DNA of 64,000 nt, taken from positions 429,644-493,643 of the forward strand of contig NZ_VTZW01000009.1 of assembly GCF_009728995.1 (NCBI RefSeq), given 5' to 3'. The DNA comes from Streptomonospora sp. PA3 (GTDB lineage Bacteria > Actinomycetota > Actinomycetes > Streptosporangiales > Streptosporangiaceae). Positions 41,580-50,489 of the stretch are shown in pieces. The notes under the pieces are model-generated. The model saw only the letters and a list, made by a program, of their open reading frames with translations, ran no database searches and had not been told where the DNA came from. Position 1 is the stretch's first letter. Each line of letters begins with the position of its first letter. The translations under genes were made by a program, and so were the position numbers.

Positions 41580-42439
41580 GCCCGGAGCTGCTGCTGCGCG
41601 GCCTGGCCGGGGCCGCCATCGCCGCCGGACTCCTCCTTGTGGCCGCCGCGGCCGCCGCAGGGGGCTGGGCGCCGGCCCGCGAGCGGCTGGCGCGGCGCGC
41701 CCGCACGGCCGGCTTCCGCCGGGCGGTGCCGGCCGCCGGTGCCGGCCTGGTGTTAGCTGTGGCCACCGGGTGGCCGGTGGCCGGGCTGCTGGCCGCGGCC
41801 GGGGCGTGGTGGCTGCCGCCGGTGCTGGGCCCCGACCGGGCCACCGCGGCGGCCGTGGCCCGCATCGAGGCGGTGGCCGCCTGGACCGAGATGCTGCGCG
41901 ACATGATCGCCGGCGCCTCGGGGCTCTCCCACGCCATCGCCACCACCGCCCCGCTGGCCCCCGACCCCATCCGCGCCGAGGTCCACCGCCTGCACCAGGA
42001 CCTCCAGGCCCGCGACACCACCCCCGAGGAGGCCTTCGCCGCCTTCGCCGAGGCGGTGGCGGTGCCCACCGGCGACCTGGTCGCCATCGCCCTGACCCAC
42101 GCCCACACCGGCCACACCGGCGACGTGGGCGCGGTGCTGGGCCGCATGGCCGAGGCCGCCCGCGAGCGCGCCGCCTCCCTGCAGCGCATCGCCGCCAGCC
42201 GGGCGCGGCTGCGCACCTCGGTGCGCATCATCGTCGCCACCAGCATCGCCTTGGCCCTGGGACTGCTGCTGCTGGATCCGGGCTTCCTCGCCCCCTATGC
42301 CGGCCCGGGCGGGCAGCTGGTGCTGGGCGCGGCCGGGGCGATCTGGGCCGCCGCGCTGGTGTGGCTGGAGCGCATGTCGCGCCCGGATTTGGGGCGGCGC
42401 CTGCTCACCCCCCGCCCCGCCGCAGTGGAGGTGGGCTGA
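41576..42439 (+). CDS. tadB: TadB-like pilus assembly membrane protein
   Basis: 287 aa from a GTG overlapping the tadA stop. Type II secretion F domain (about residues 100-240) with WTEMLRDMIAGASGLSHAI and LIAIALTHAHTGHTGDVG-like segments. Transmembrane helices at the N-terminus (about 8-30, 50-85) and C-terminus (about 215-235, 245-265). Platform protein for the TadA motor together with TadC. Confidence 0.85.
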   Translation: MSPELLLRGLAGAAIAAGLLLVAAAAAAGGWAPARERLARRARTAGFRRAVPAAGAGLVLAVATGWPVAGLLAAAGAWWLPPVLGPDRATAAAVARIEAVAAWTEMLRDMIAGASGLSHAIATTAPLAPDPIRAEVHRLHQDLQARDTTPEEAFAAFAEAVAVPTGDLVAIALTHAHTGHTGDVGAVLGRMAEAARERAASLQRIAASRARLRTSVRIIVATSIALALGLLLLDPGFLAPYAGPGGQLVLGAAGAIWAAALVWLERMSRPDLGRRLLTPRPAAVEVG

Positions 42440-43332
42440 TGCTGACGCTTGTGGTCGCGGGGGCGTGTGTGGGAGCCGGCCTGTGCGCCCTGGCCTGGGG
42501 GCTGCGCCGCCCCAGCCTGGGCGAGCGCCTCCACCTGCCCGCCCCGCCCCCGCCCCGTACCGGCCCGCAGGCGGCCCCGCAGCCGGTCCTGGTGCGGTGG
42601 GGTAGCGCCGGTGTGGGGCTGATGGCCGCACTCGGGCTGCCCACCCGCCGCATCCGCGCCGACCTGGCGGTGCTGGAGCGCGACCACCACGACTACCTGG
42701 CCGAGAAGGCCGTGGCGGCGGCCGCCGCCACGGGCGCACCCCTGCTGCTGGGCACCGCCGCCACCACACTGGCCGACCTGCCCCCGGCCGCGGCCCTGGC
42801 GGGCGGCCTGTGCTGCGGCCTGGCCTGCTGGATGGCCCCCGACGCCGCGGTGCGCGCCAACGCCGCCGCCCAGCGCGCCGAACTGGCCTCGGCCGCCAGC
42901 GTGCTGGCCGACCTGGTCGTCATCGCCCTGGCCGGGGGCGCCGGCGTCTCCGGTGCCCTGGCGCGCTCGGCCGCGGCCAGCCCCACCCGCGCCTTCCTGC
43001 GGATCCGCCTCGCCCTGCACAGCGCCGCCCTGGACCAGACCCCGGCCTGGCAAGCCCTGGCCGACCTGGCCGCCACCACCCGCGTGGCCGAACTGGGTGA
43101 GATCGCCGCCTCGCTGCGCATCGCCGGCACCGACGGGGCCCGGGTGCGCGCCTCCCTGGCCGCCAAAGCCGGCGCGCTGCGCGCCCGCGAATCCGCGGCC
43201 GCCGAGGCGCGCGCCCAGGCCGCCACCGAGCGGATGAGCCTGCCGGTGATGCTGCTGATCGCCGGATTCCTGCTGCTGATCGGCTACCCCGCCCTGGCGT
43301 CGGTGGCCGCCGGATTCACCCCGCACACCTGA
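42439..43332 (+). CDS. tadC: TadC-like pilus assembly membrane protein
   Basis: 297 aa. A second type II secretion F-domain protein (about residues 135-270), with ASAASVLADLVVIALAGGAG and RVAELGEIAASLRIAGTDGA. Helices lie near 1-20, 95-130 and 270-292. It follows tadB with a one-base overlap, the usual tadB-tadC order. Also part of the inner-membrane platform. Confidence 0.85.
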   Translation: MLTLVVAGACVGAGLCALAWGLRRPSLGERLHLPAPPPPRTGPQAAPQPVLVRWGSAGVGLMAALGLPTRRIRADLAVLERDHHDYLAEKAVAAAAATGAPLLLGTAATTLADLPPAAALAGGLCCGLACWMAPDAAVRANAAAQRAELASAASVLADLVVIALAGGAGVSGALARSAAASPTRAFLRIRLALHSAALDQTPAWQALADLAATTRVAELGEIAASLRIAGTDGARVRASLAAKAGALRARESAAAEARAQAATERMSLPVMLLIAGFLLLIGYPALASVAAGFTPHT

Positions 43333-43350
43333 GAAATGGGGGAGGACACC

Positions 43351-43539
43351 GTGTCCCACCTGCATCGCCGCCGCGCCCGGATCCGCCTGCGCCCGCGCCG
43401 CAGCGACCGGGGCGACTTCTCCGCCCAGTACATCCTGCTGACCGCCCTGGCGATCAGCGTGGCGCTGACCATCGGCGCGATCCTCACCGACATGCTCGTC
43501 TCCGGCGCCGAGTCGCTGGATCTGGGACTCAACCAATGA
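43351..43539 (+). CDS. Flp-type pilin candidate
   Basis: 62 aa. GTG at 43351 is preferred because GGGGGAGGA ends 4 nt upstream (an ATG at 43336 lies before that site). A basic leader (Arg-rich) leads to RGDFSAQYILLTALAISVAL, a class III prepilin-like junction followed by one helix. In Flp pilins a Glu-Tyr pair sits at positions 5-6 after the cleavage Gly; here it is Gln-Tyr, which is unusual. Placed between tadC and the pseudopilin genes, it is the best major-pilin candidate. Confidence 0.65.
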   Translation: MSHLHRRRARIRLRPRRSDRGDFSAQYILLTALAISVALTIGAILTDMLVSGAESLDLGLNQ

Positions 43540-43934
43540 CCCGCCCCCACCGGCCGCGTCGGCTGCGGGGGCGGGGCGATCGGGGCGCGGCCGAGGCGGC
43601 CATCAGCCTGGCCGCCACCCTGGTGCTGGTGCTCATCGTGGTGCAGGTCGCGCTGTGGGCCCACGCCCAGCACCGCGCCCAGGCCATCGCCCAGCAGAGC
43701 CTGGCCGCGCTGCGCGCCGCCGAGGCCACCCCGGCCACCGCCCGCGCCCGCGCCCAGCAGATCCGCACCGATTTGGGCGGCGCCCTGCTCCACGACGTGG
43801 ACATCGACCTGCAGCGCGGCCCCACCCGCGCCCGCGTTGTCGTGGCGGCCAGCACCACCGCCCTGCTGCCCGGCTGGACCCCGACGGTGCGGGTGCGGTT
43901 GTCGGGCCCCGTCGAACGGGCCGGCACCCCATGA
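43536..43934 (+). CDS. TadE-like minor pilin 1
   Basis: 132 aa. Basic leader, then DRGAAEAAISLAATLVLVLI: the Gly followed by a Glu-containing hydrophobic helix typical of TadE pseudopilins. About 80 residues of extracytoplasmic domain follow (RARAQQIRTDLGGALLHDVD, then a beta-strand end VRVRLSGPVER). Overlaps both neighbours by 4 bp. Confidence 0.72.
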   Translation: MTRPHRPRRLRGRGDRGAAEAAISLAATLVLVLIVVQVALWAHAQHRAQAIAQQSLAALRAAEATPATARARAQQIRTDLGGALLHDVDIDLQRGPTRARVVVAASTTALLPGWTPTVRVRLSGPVERAGTP

Positions 43935-44368
43935 GCCGCGCCCGGAGCCGCCGGTGGCGCGGCCGCGGGGAGCGCGGCGGCGGCGCCGTCGAACTGCTGC
44001 TCATCGCCCCCGTGCTGCTGGTGGCCGCGCTGCTGCTGGTGGTGGCCGGCCGCCAGGTCAGCGCCCAGCTGGCCGCCGACCCGGTGGCCCACGCCGCCGC
44101 CCGCGCCGCCTCCCTGCAGGACAGCGCCCCCGCGGCCCGCGCCGCCGCCGAGCAGGCCGTGCGCGACACCCTGGCCGGATCCGGGCTGGCCTGCGGCCGG
44201 CACCGCCTGCACCTGGACCTGGAGGGGCTGCGCCCCGGCGGCACCGTCACCGCCCGCCTGGTCTGCACCACCCGCATGGACGGGCTGGGCCTGTTCTCCT
44301 CCGGGCGGCGCACCATCACCGCCGCGGCGCGCGTGCCCATCGACACCTACCAGGAGGCCCCCCGATGA
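43931..44368 (+). CDS. TadE-like minor pilin 2
   Basis: 145 aa. Leader ends RGGGAVELLLIAPVLLVAAL, the clearest TadE junction here (Glu at the expected place). The extracytoplasmic part has two cysteines (LACGRHRLHLD and LVCTTRMDG) that could form a disulfide. Probably a minor pilus subunit processed by a prepilin peptidase, which is not encoded in the window. Confidence 0.75.
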   Translation: MSRARSRRWRGRGERGGGAVELLLIAPVLLVAALLLVVAGRQVSAQLAADPVAHAAARAASLQDSAPAARAAAEQAVRDTLAGSGLACGRHRLHLDLEGLRPGGTVTARLVCTTRMDGLGLFSSGRRTITAAARVPIDTYQEAPR

Positions 44369-44781
44369 GTCCCCTGCGCTGCCGCGCCGCACGCCGCCGG
44401 GAGGATGCGGGCCAGGCCACCGCCTTCGTCATCGCGATCATGGTCGCCGTGCTGGCGTGTGTGGGGCTGGTGTGGGACGCCGGCGGCATGCTCATCACCC
44501 GCGGCCAGGCCGGCACCATCGCCGCCGAAGCCGCCCGCACCGGCGCCCAGCAGCTGGATCTGGCCGCCTTCCGCGCCACCGGCGAGCGCACCCTGGAGCC
44601 GGCCGCGGCCGCCCGAGCCGCCCGCACCTACCTCGCCCGGGCCGGCGCCCGGGGCAGCGTGCGCGTCCAGGGCGCCCGGATCACCGTGACCGCGCGGCTG
44701 GACTACGACTCGGTCCTGCTGCCCATCGGGGTGCGCACCGCCGCCGCCCAAGCCACCGCCGCCGCACGCGCCCCCACTTGA
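44365..44781 (+). CDS. TadG/TadE-like pilus-associated protein
   Basis: 138 aa. One N-terminal helix after DAGQATAFVIAIMVAVLACV, then VGLVWDAGGMLITRGQAG, the typical TadG/pilus-assembly N-terminus in which the helix is followed by D-x-G-x-x. The rest is a short extracytoplasmic domain. Much shorter than full TadG proteins, so it represents only the N-terminal module. Last of the overlapping tad series. Confidence 0.7.
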   Translation: MSPLRCRAARRREDAGQATAFVIAIMVAVLACVGLVWDAGGMLITRGQAGTIAAEAARTGAQQLDLAAFRATGERTLEPAAAARAARTYLARAGARGSVRVQGARITVTARLDYDSVLLPIGVRTAAAQATAAARAPT

Positions 44782-44862
44782 GACCGGCGGCCAAGACGAG
44801 GTAAGCCACCACCCCGGCCGGGCCCGGCGCCCGGCCCCCCGGGGGTTCGCTGGGAGGTTGAG

Positions 44863-47652
44863 GTGCCCAACTGGGTGCGGACCGCCGCCGCGCTGGCGGC
44901 CACCCTGCTGATGCTGGCCGTGCCGCCCGTGGTGCTGCTCGACCTGGGCTGGCCCGCCCTCGGCGGCTACGACGTGGGCTATGTGTGGTTGGCCGTGCGC
45001 AGCGCGAGCCTGCCGCCCGCGGTGCTGACCGCGGGATGGGTGGCGGTGGGCTGGGCCGCCTGGGGCGCCTTCGCCGTGCTCACCCTGGCCGACGTGGTGG
45101 CCCTGGCGCGCGGGCACGCCCCGCGCCTGACGCCGCTGCGGCTGCTCGCCCTCACCTCGATCTCCACGGTGCTGGCCAGCCCGTCCTCGGCCGGCGCCGT
45201 CTCGGCCCCGGCCCCCGCGGAGCAGGCCGCCGCCCCGGCGCCGCAGGACCCGGCCCCCGACGACGAACTGCCGGAGGCCGGCGCCGCGGACGCCCAGGCC
45301 CAGCACCGCACGCGAGTGCTTTCCGGGTTCGCGCTGGGCTCGGCGCAGCTCGATACGCGGATGCGGGCCAACCTCGCCCCGCTGACCGACCTGGTCGGCG
45401 CCTACCTCGCCCCCCACAGCCGCATCACCGTCACCGGCCACACCGACGCCTCCGGCCCGGCCGACTACAACCGCAAGCTCAGCCGCCAGCGCGCCGAGGC
45501 CGTCGCCGAGGTGTTGGGCCGCCACGCCCCCGCGGGCGTCGAGATCACCGTCGCCGCCCGCGGCGAAGACGACCCCCGCTACGAGCAGGACACCCTGGCC
45601 CCGCCGGCAGCCCAGCGCCGCGTCGAGATCACCTACACCCTCGCCCCGCCCACCCCCTCCAAACCCGACGACACCGCCCGCCCGTCCACCCCTGACGCCG
45701 CTCCCACCTCGGCGCCCGAGGCCGAAGACGGCACCGCCGCGACCGACTGGCCCGCGGCCGCGGTGATCGGCGGTGTGGCCGCCACCTCCGCTGCCCTCGG
45801 CGCCGGAGCCGGACGCCTCACCCGCCGCCGCACCCCCGCACCGGCCCCAAACGCCCGCGAACGGGGCGCCCCCGCCCGCCAGGGCGAGCCGCCCCCACCG
45901 CGCGCCCACACAGCGCCCCACAACCCCCCGACACCGCAGCGGGCCGGCGACACCGAGGGGGTCCTGGATGCCCAGCACCGGCTGCGCCTGGCCACCACCG
46001 CCACCGCAGACCCGGTGCGCCTGCCCACCCGCGGCGGCCTGTGCCTGCAGGGCCGCTGTGCCGAGCACATGGCGGCCGCGCTCGCCCTGGACTGCCTGCA
46101 GGAGGAGCACCCGGTGGCTCTCACCGAGGAGCTGGCGCAGCGCCTGGGCCTGGACCGCAGCACGGCGCCCAACCTGCACTGCAGCACCGGAGCCGCCGAT
46201 CTGCTCCTGCACGCCGAGGCCCACCTGCTGGGCCGGGCCCGCCGCGCCGCCGAAGAGGCCGCCCCGGTCGCCGAGCCCGATCCCGGAGTGCTCGTCGTCC
46301 TGGCCGACGCCCCCACCGACCCCGGCGCGCGGACCCGCCTGCGCGCCCTGGCCGCCGAGGCCGGCATCGTGCTGCTCGTGCTGGGCGAGGCCGACCTGGA
46401 ACGCACGGTGGTCTGCGACCGCGACGACGTCCTGCAGGTCACCGTCGACGCCGAGACCTACCGCCTCGACGACCTCCACGTGCCCACCCTCACCCCACAA
46501 GAGGCCGCCCAGCGCCTGGCCGAGCACACCCCCGCACCCGAGCCCGCCGACAGCGGCGACCCGTCACGAGGTGGAGACGCAACAGCCGGCGCCGAAACAA
46601 CCCCCGCCCCGACCGACGCCGCCGGGCGCGCGGAAGAAGAAAGGCCCGACCCGGCACCCGCCGAGGAGCACACCGCCGCCGATGCCGCGGACCGATCCCA
46701 GCCCGGCGAGAACGGCCACCCCGCCGACCAGCCCCCTGGGCCCTCACCGACGCCGCCATCGAGCACCACGACCCAGACGGCCGAGCACCCTGGGCAGCAG
46801 CACGCACCGCCGCACCCGGCCGAGCCGGACACCCGCGCACCCGCCGAGACCGTCGGCGCGGATGCCTCGGCCTCGCCCCGCGTGCGGCTGCGCGTCTTCG
46901 CGCCCCATCCCGTCGTGCTCACCCCCGACGGCGAGGAGATCGCCACCGGGCTGCGCAGCAGCGCCCGCCTGCTGCTGGGGCTGCTGGCGCTGCGCCGGGC
47001 CGACGGCGCCGGCACCGAGGAGATCACCGAACTGCTCGAGACCGACCCCGTGGCTGCCAAAGCCCAACGCACCGCCGCCGTCAGCAACGCCCGCAGCATC
47101 ATCCGCACCGCCCTGAACCGGCCCCAGGCCGAGGTCATCACCCACCGCGCCGGCCGCTACCGCCTCGACGAGCACACCCTGGCCTGCGACGTATGGGACT
47201 TCGACGACGCCCTGGCCGCCGCCCGCACCGCTCAGGACCACGATCGCCTCGGTAACCTGCACGCCGCGCTGGCGCTCTACCGCGCCCCGCTGCTGGGCGA
47301 GGTCGACCACCCGCTCATCGAACCCGAACGCGAGAACCGCCGCCGCCTGGCCTCCTCGGCCTGCGTCGAGGCCGCCCATCTCAGCGAGGACACCCCCGCG
47401 GCCCTGGAGTGGCTGGAGCGCGCCCGCGGCCTCGACGAGCACAACGAAGCCATCTACCAGGAACTGATGCGCGCCCACGCCCGCAACGACCGCCCCGACG
47501 AGGTCACGCGCGTCTACGGCCTCCTCCAACAGGCCCTGGACGCCATCGGCGCCACGCCCAGTCCGGCCAGCACGCGGCTTGTCGAAGAACTCACCTCCCT
47601 GGCACCGCGAGGCGAGAAGAAACCGGTACGGCACCGCCCCCGCCGGCGGTGA
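44863..47652 (+). CDS. Membrane protein fusing an OmpA-like domain to a BTAD regulator domain
   Basis: 929 aa. Two N-terminal transmembrane helices (about residues 8-28 and 52-80), an OmpA/MotB-like peptidoglycan-binding domain (about 145-265, key segment TVTGHTDASGPADYNRKLS), a third hydrophobic stretch (about 300-318) and long Pro/Ala/Glu-rich linkers. At the C-terminus are a winged-helix (about 665-765) and a BTAD tetratricopeptide domain (about 775-915) with SSACVEAAHLSEDTPAALEW and HNEAIYQELMRAHARND. BTAD domains usually belong to SARP-type activators. The fusion would connect cell-wall or pilus state to a cytoplasmic regulator domain. The 3' part is duplicated at 50490-50902. Confidence 0.8.
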   Translation: MPNWVRTAAALAATLLMLAVPPVVLLDLGWPALGGYDVGYVWLAVRSASLPPAVLTAGWVAVGWAAWGAFAVLTLADVVALARGHAPRLTPLRLLALTSISTVLASPSSAGAVSAPAPAEQAAAPAPQDPAPDDELPEAGAADAQAQHRTRVLSGFALGSAQLDTRMRANLAPLTDLVGAYLAPHSRITVTGHTDASGPADYNRKLSRQRAEAVAEVLGRHAPAGVEITVAARGEDDPRYEQDTLAPPAAQRRVEITYTLAPPTPSKPDDTARPSTPDAAPTSAPEAEDGTAATDWPAAAVIGGVAATSAALGAGAGRLTRRRTPAPAPNARERGAPARQGEPPPPRAHTAPHNPPTPQRAGDTEGVLDAQHRLRLATTATADPVRLPTRGGLCLQGRCAEHMAAALALDCLQEEHPVALTEELAQRLGLDRSTAPNLHCSTGAADLLLHAEAHLLGRARRAAEEAAPVAEPDPGVLVVLADAPTDPGARTRLRALAAEAGIVLLVLGEADLERTVVCDRDDVLQVTVDAETYRLDDLHVPTLTPQEAAQRLAEHTPAPEPADSGDPSRGGDATAGAETTPAPTDAAGRAEEERPDPAPAEEHTAADAADRSQPGENGHPADQPPGPSPTPPSSTTTQTAEHPGQQHAPPHPAEPDTRAPAETVGADASASPRVRLRVFAPHPVVLTPDGEEIATGLRSSARLLLGLLALRRADGAGTEEITELLETDPVAAKAQRTAAVSNARSIIRTALNRPQAEVITHRAGRYRLDEHTLACDVWDFDDALAAARTAQDHDRLGNLHAALALYRAPLLGEVDHPLIEPERENRRRLASSACVEAAHLSEDTPAALEWLERARGLDEHNEAIYQELMRAHARNDRPDEVTRVYGLLQQALDAIGATPSPASTRLVEELTSLAPRGEKKPVRHRPRRR

Positions 47653-47703
47653 GACCGTTGACGTCCCGCCCTGCACCGCGGCCCCGTCGGTGAGCCGGGC
47701 GAG

Positions 47704-49563
47704 TCAGCGTCCACTGGGGACACCGGAAGCCACGCTGCGCACGACGGTCTTGGCCGCGGCGTCGTGTAGTGGCCGGTTCTGGGCGTCGGAAAGTCCGACC
47801 AGGCATTCGAGCAGGACGAAGACCTGGCCAAGGACCGGGAGCGATTGCGGGAGTCCGAACACGGCCGCGCGTGTCAGAGCCTGAGGCCATCGAGGCCGAC
47901 GGGCGTCGGATGCGTTGGCGACCCGTACGTGTACCACGGCCATGCCTACCGTGTGGCCCCATGCCCCGAGCAGCAGCGCGTCGTAAAGAAACATCAGCAG
48001 ACCCCAGCCGAAGATCGACAAAGCCGTCACAACCGTGACCAGCGTGCCGTCGGCTCTGGTGTTCCAGCCGGCGGCCTCGCCCAGCGCCATGGCAATGATC
48101 AGCAAGGCCCAACCGCCCAGCCCGACGACGGCGAAGTCGATCAGGCGAGCGAGCACGCGGCGCCTCATCCGCGGCAACGGCTCGGGGCCGGTGGGGGAGT
48201 AGCGGAATGCCGCCGGTGGATGCGGATCGGCCGCCTGCGCGTCCGCGGAACCCTCCGCTGGGTCCGGCGCCGCCTGTGGCGGGTGCGTGTCTTCGATGTC
48301 CGTGGCGGGGACGATTTCAGCCGTCACGGGGACGTGGACGTCGCCGAGGCGACCGGACAGCGAGACCGTGGAATCGACCGGTCCCGGCCGGTCGGTGTCG
48401 AGATGGATCTCCCACGCGCCATCGGCGGCCGACGTCGGCGTTACCCGGACACTGTGGGTGCGGGGGCGGGCCGTGCATTGTCGTGCCAGAGGCGGACCGA
48501 TCAGGTGAAGCAGTCGTCGGGGTGCGGGTGTGCCCTGGATGATGCGGCCGAAGTCCACGACGCTCGGTACGGGCGTGAGCCGTACGCCTTCCAGCACCCG
48601 GTGAGCTTGAGCGCGGATGGGGCTGGGGGGTTGGCGGGTCAGCCACAGCAGGACCTCGTGGGCGGTTGCGGCTGCAGTGATGTCGTCCCCGGTCACCGCG
48701 GCTTCCAGTTGGAGCAACCCCCCATGCTGTGTCTGCGGGTTCGGGCTGAGCAGGGCCTGGCGCAGTGGTTCGGGCAGCTGGGCCAGGGCGCGGTGGCGCC
48801 GTGTGCTGCGTGCGAGGTAGACGTCGCCCTGCACATGCACGCTGCAGCTGGGCGTTTGGTGAGGGTTCTCGCTGCGGATGCGGTCGTAGAGAAAGTCGTA
48901 GAGCTCGTCGAGCGAGATCCGCCCGTCCTCGTCGAGATCGGCCTCTCCAGTCGTGAGGCCGGCGACCAGGGCGCTGGTGAATACCGAAGGTGTGTGGGGG
49001 GCGTCTTCGGCCAGGCGGTCACCTTCGAACGCATACTCGATGGCGTTGGATGCGGTTACTACCGCCCAGCCCTTACCGCTTCCCATGTCCTGGCCGGAGA
49101 ACGTATCGAGTACGTGGGCGTCGCCGGCACTGCGTAGGCCCATGCCCTCGAGGAACGCCCCACCGAAGCAGCAGTCGAGAAGCAAGACGGTGTTGCGGGC
49201 CCGGCACGTACCCATGCACTTGCGGACGAAATACGCCGAGACGGCCGTCGATCTCAGGAGCCGCGGTGTGGTGTCGCGGGCGGCGAAGAACAGCTCCCCT
49301 GACAGATTCTTCAGCCCGTGGCAGGAGAAGTGCAGGAGCAGAGCGTCTTCGCGTCGGCCCTCGGCGAAGAACTCCTCAACCTTCGCGGCCACCGCCGGCG
49401 AGGGTTCGTTGTGCACAACAGAAACCTCGAAGCCGCCGATGTCAGGATTGCCGAGCACCTCGGCCAGTGCCATGGCGTCCTGGGCGGGAGAACGCAACCG
49501 CGTCAGGCCCGGGTCCTCGTAGGTGTCCTGGGCGACGATCAGCGCCCGACGCGCGCCACTCAC
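47704..49563 (-). CDS. Caspase-like protease of the EACC1-associated type with RDD membrane domain
   Basis: 619 aa from a GTG that overlaps the EACC1 stop. Caspase-fold domain (about residues 1-245): RRALIVAQDTYEDP, catalytic His82 in LLHFSCHGLKN and catalytic Cys132 in LLLDCCFGGAF, with an EF-hand-like DLDEDGRISLDELYDF (about 215-230). A middle beta-rich region follows (about 330-420). The C-terminal RDD domain (about 470-600) has three hydrophobic helices (RVLARLIDFAVVGLGGWALL; FGWGLLMFLYDALLLGAWGH). Caspases paired with EACC1 are predicted to act in conflict or cell-death systems. The RDD module would tether the enzyme to the membrane. Confidence 0.88.
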   Translation of the reverse strand: MSGARRALIVAQDTYEDPGLTRLRSPAQDAMALAEVLGNPDIGGFEVSVVHNEPSPAVAAKVEEFFAEGRREDALLLHFSCHGLKNLSGELFFAARDTTPRLLRSTAVSAYFVRKCMGTCRARNTVLLLDCCFGGAFLEGMGLRSAGDAHVLDTFSGQDMGSGKGWAVVTASNAIEYAFEGDRLAEDAPHTPSVFTSALVAGLTTGEADLDEDGRISLDELYDFLYDRIRSENPHQTPSCSVHVQGDVYLARSTRRHRALAQLPEPLRQALLSPNPQTQHGGLLQLEAAVTGDDITAAATAHEVLLWLTRQPPSPIRAQAHRVLEGVRLTPVPSVVDFGRIIQGTPAPRRLLHLIGPPLARQCTARPRTHSVRVTPTSAADGAWEIHLDTDRPGPVDSTVSLSGRLGDVHVPVTAEIVPATDIEDTHPPQAAPDPAEGSADAQAADPHPPAAFRYSPTGPEPLPRMRRRVLARLIDFAVVGLGGWALLIIAMALGEAAGWNTRADGTLVTVVTALSIFGWGLLMFLYDALLLGAWGHTVGMAVVHVRVANASDARRPRWPQALTRAAVFGLPQSLPVLGQVFVLLECLVGLSDAQNRPLHDAAAKTVVRSVASGVPSGR

Positions 49564-49946
49564 ACCTCTCCCTGGGAAGTTCCGTGGCGTTGCAGGAAAA
49601 ACTGCAGACTCCGGTCCGCCTGCTCGGTGGAGGTCTCGGAGATCTCCAGCACGTCGCCGTCGATCTCGAGTCGAAGAGAGGGCCGCGGCTGGGTGCGGTC
49701 ACACCATGCCCGGAGGCTGCGCACGAGCCTGCTCAGCATAGTCATGGAGGCGTCGGTAACGACGGCCAAGCCGGTTAGATCGAGACCCCAATCCGCGCGA
49801 GCGCCGGCCGGCGGGGGTCCCGTCTGCAGTGGCCGCACATCCTCGACATCCAGGTGCAGAAGCTCGCCGTGCAAGCTGGCGACCAGCTGCTCCAGGTCTT
49901 CTGCGTGAGCGTCACAGGAGACGTGAATCTGCATGGTGGTGTCCAT
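49560..49946 (-). CDS. EACC1 (effector-associated constant component 1) protein
   Basis: 128 aa. It matches the EACC1 family by its layout: an N-terminal strand-helix (MQIHVSCDAHAEDLEQLVAS), a middle ADWGLDLTGLAVVTDASMTM, helix LVRSLRAWCDRTQ, then strand RLEIDGDVLEIS and a C-terminal helix. EACC1 is a small constant partner that accompanies variable effectors (caspases, nucleases and others) in predicted actinobacterial counter-invader systems. It lies directly upstream of the caspase with a GTGA overlap, as expected for one unit. Confidence 0.85.
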   Translation of the reverse strand: MDTTMQIHVSCDAHAEDLEQLVASLHGELLHLDVEDVRPLQTGPPPAGARADWGLDLTGLAVVTDASMTMLSRLVRSLRAWCDRTQPRPSLRLEIDGDVLEISETSTEQADRSLQFFLQRHGTSQGEV

Positions 49947-50050
49947 CGCCGCAGCCTCTCCGCTGGTGCGGGCCGGACCCCGATCGAGCAGGCCCGGTAT
50001 CAGATCACCTGAATCTCAGTCTGCGCCGTCGATGGTCTCCAAGCAACCTT

Positions 50051-50440
50051 TCACCTGCGGTTTTGCTCCCGTCGCGTGAGGGCCACGGCTGAGAGATGTC
50101 GGCGACTGCGAGGTTGCCGACACCGTGCCCGAATGGCGTAGCGCGAAAGCCTGTTTTTTGAACGGGCGAGGTGGCGCAGCCAGATCCGGATCGCGGCGAG
50201 CTGGACCGTGCCGTCATTGATCGAGGCCCGCTTGTCGTACCTGGTCGTCACCGCGCGGTTCTGCTTGAGCAAGTTGATGGCCCGCTCCACGGTGTTGCGG
50301 CCGCGGGAGGCCCGCCGGTCGAAGGCCGGGGCCTGCCGCCCGACGGGCTGGGCGATCGTCGCGACGATGTTGCGTCGGCGCAGGTGGGACGGGACCGCGG
50401 CCGAGGAGTAGGCCTTATCGCACCCGGTTCGGGCAGGTGC
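50051..50440 (-). pseudogene. IS5-type transposase remnant (C-terminal part)
   Basis: Open leftward frame without a start. It reads CDKAYSSAAVPSHLRRRNIV (DDE-domain Asp), then GRNTVERAINLLKQNRAV with the catalytic Glu, and TTRYDKRASINDGTVQLAAI. This is the C-terminal third of an IS5-family DDE transposase. The N-terminal two thirds and the element ends are missing. The break near 50440 is next to the duplicated BTAD fragment. Confidence 0.75.
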
Positions 50441-50489
50441 GTGGGCGCCCCCGACTGCGGGGCAGCCGCAGGTCGCCCGTCAGCGGCGC

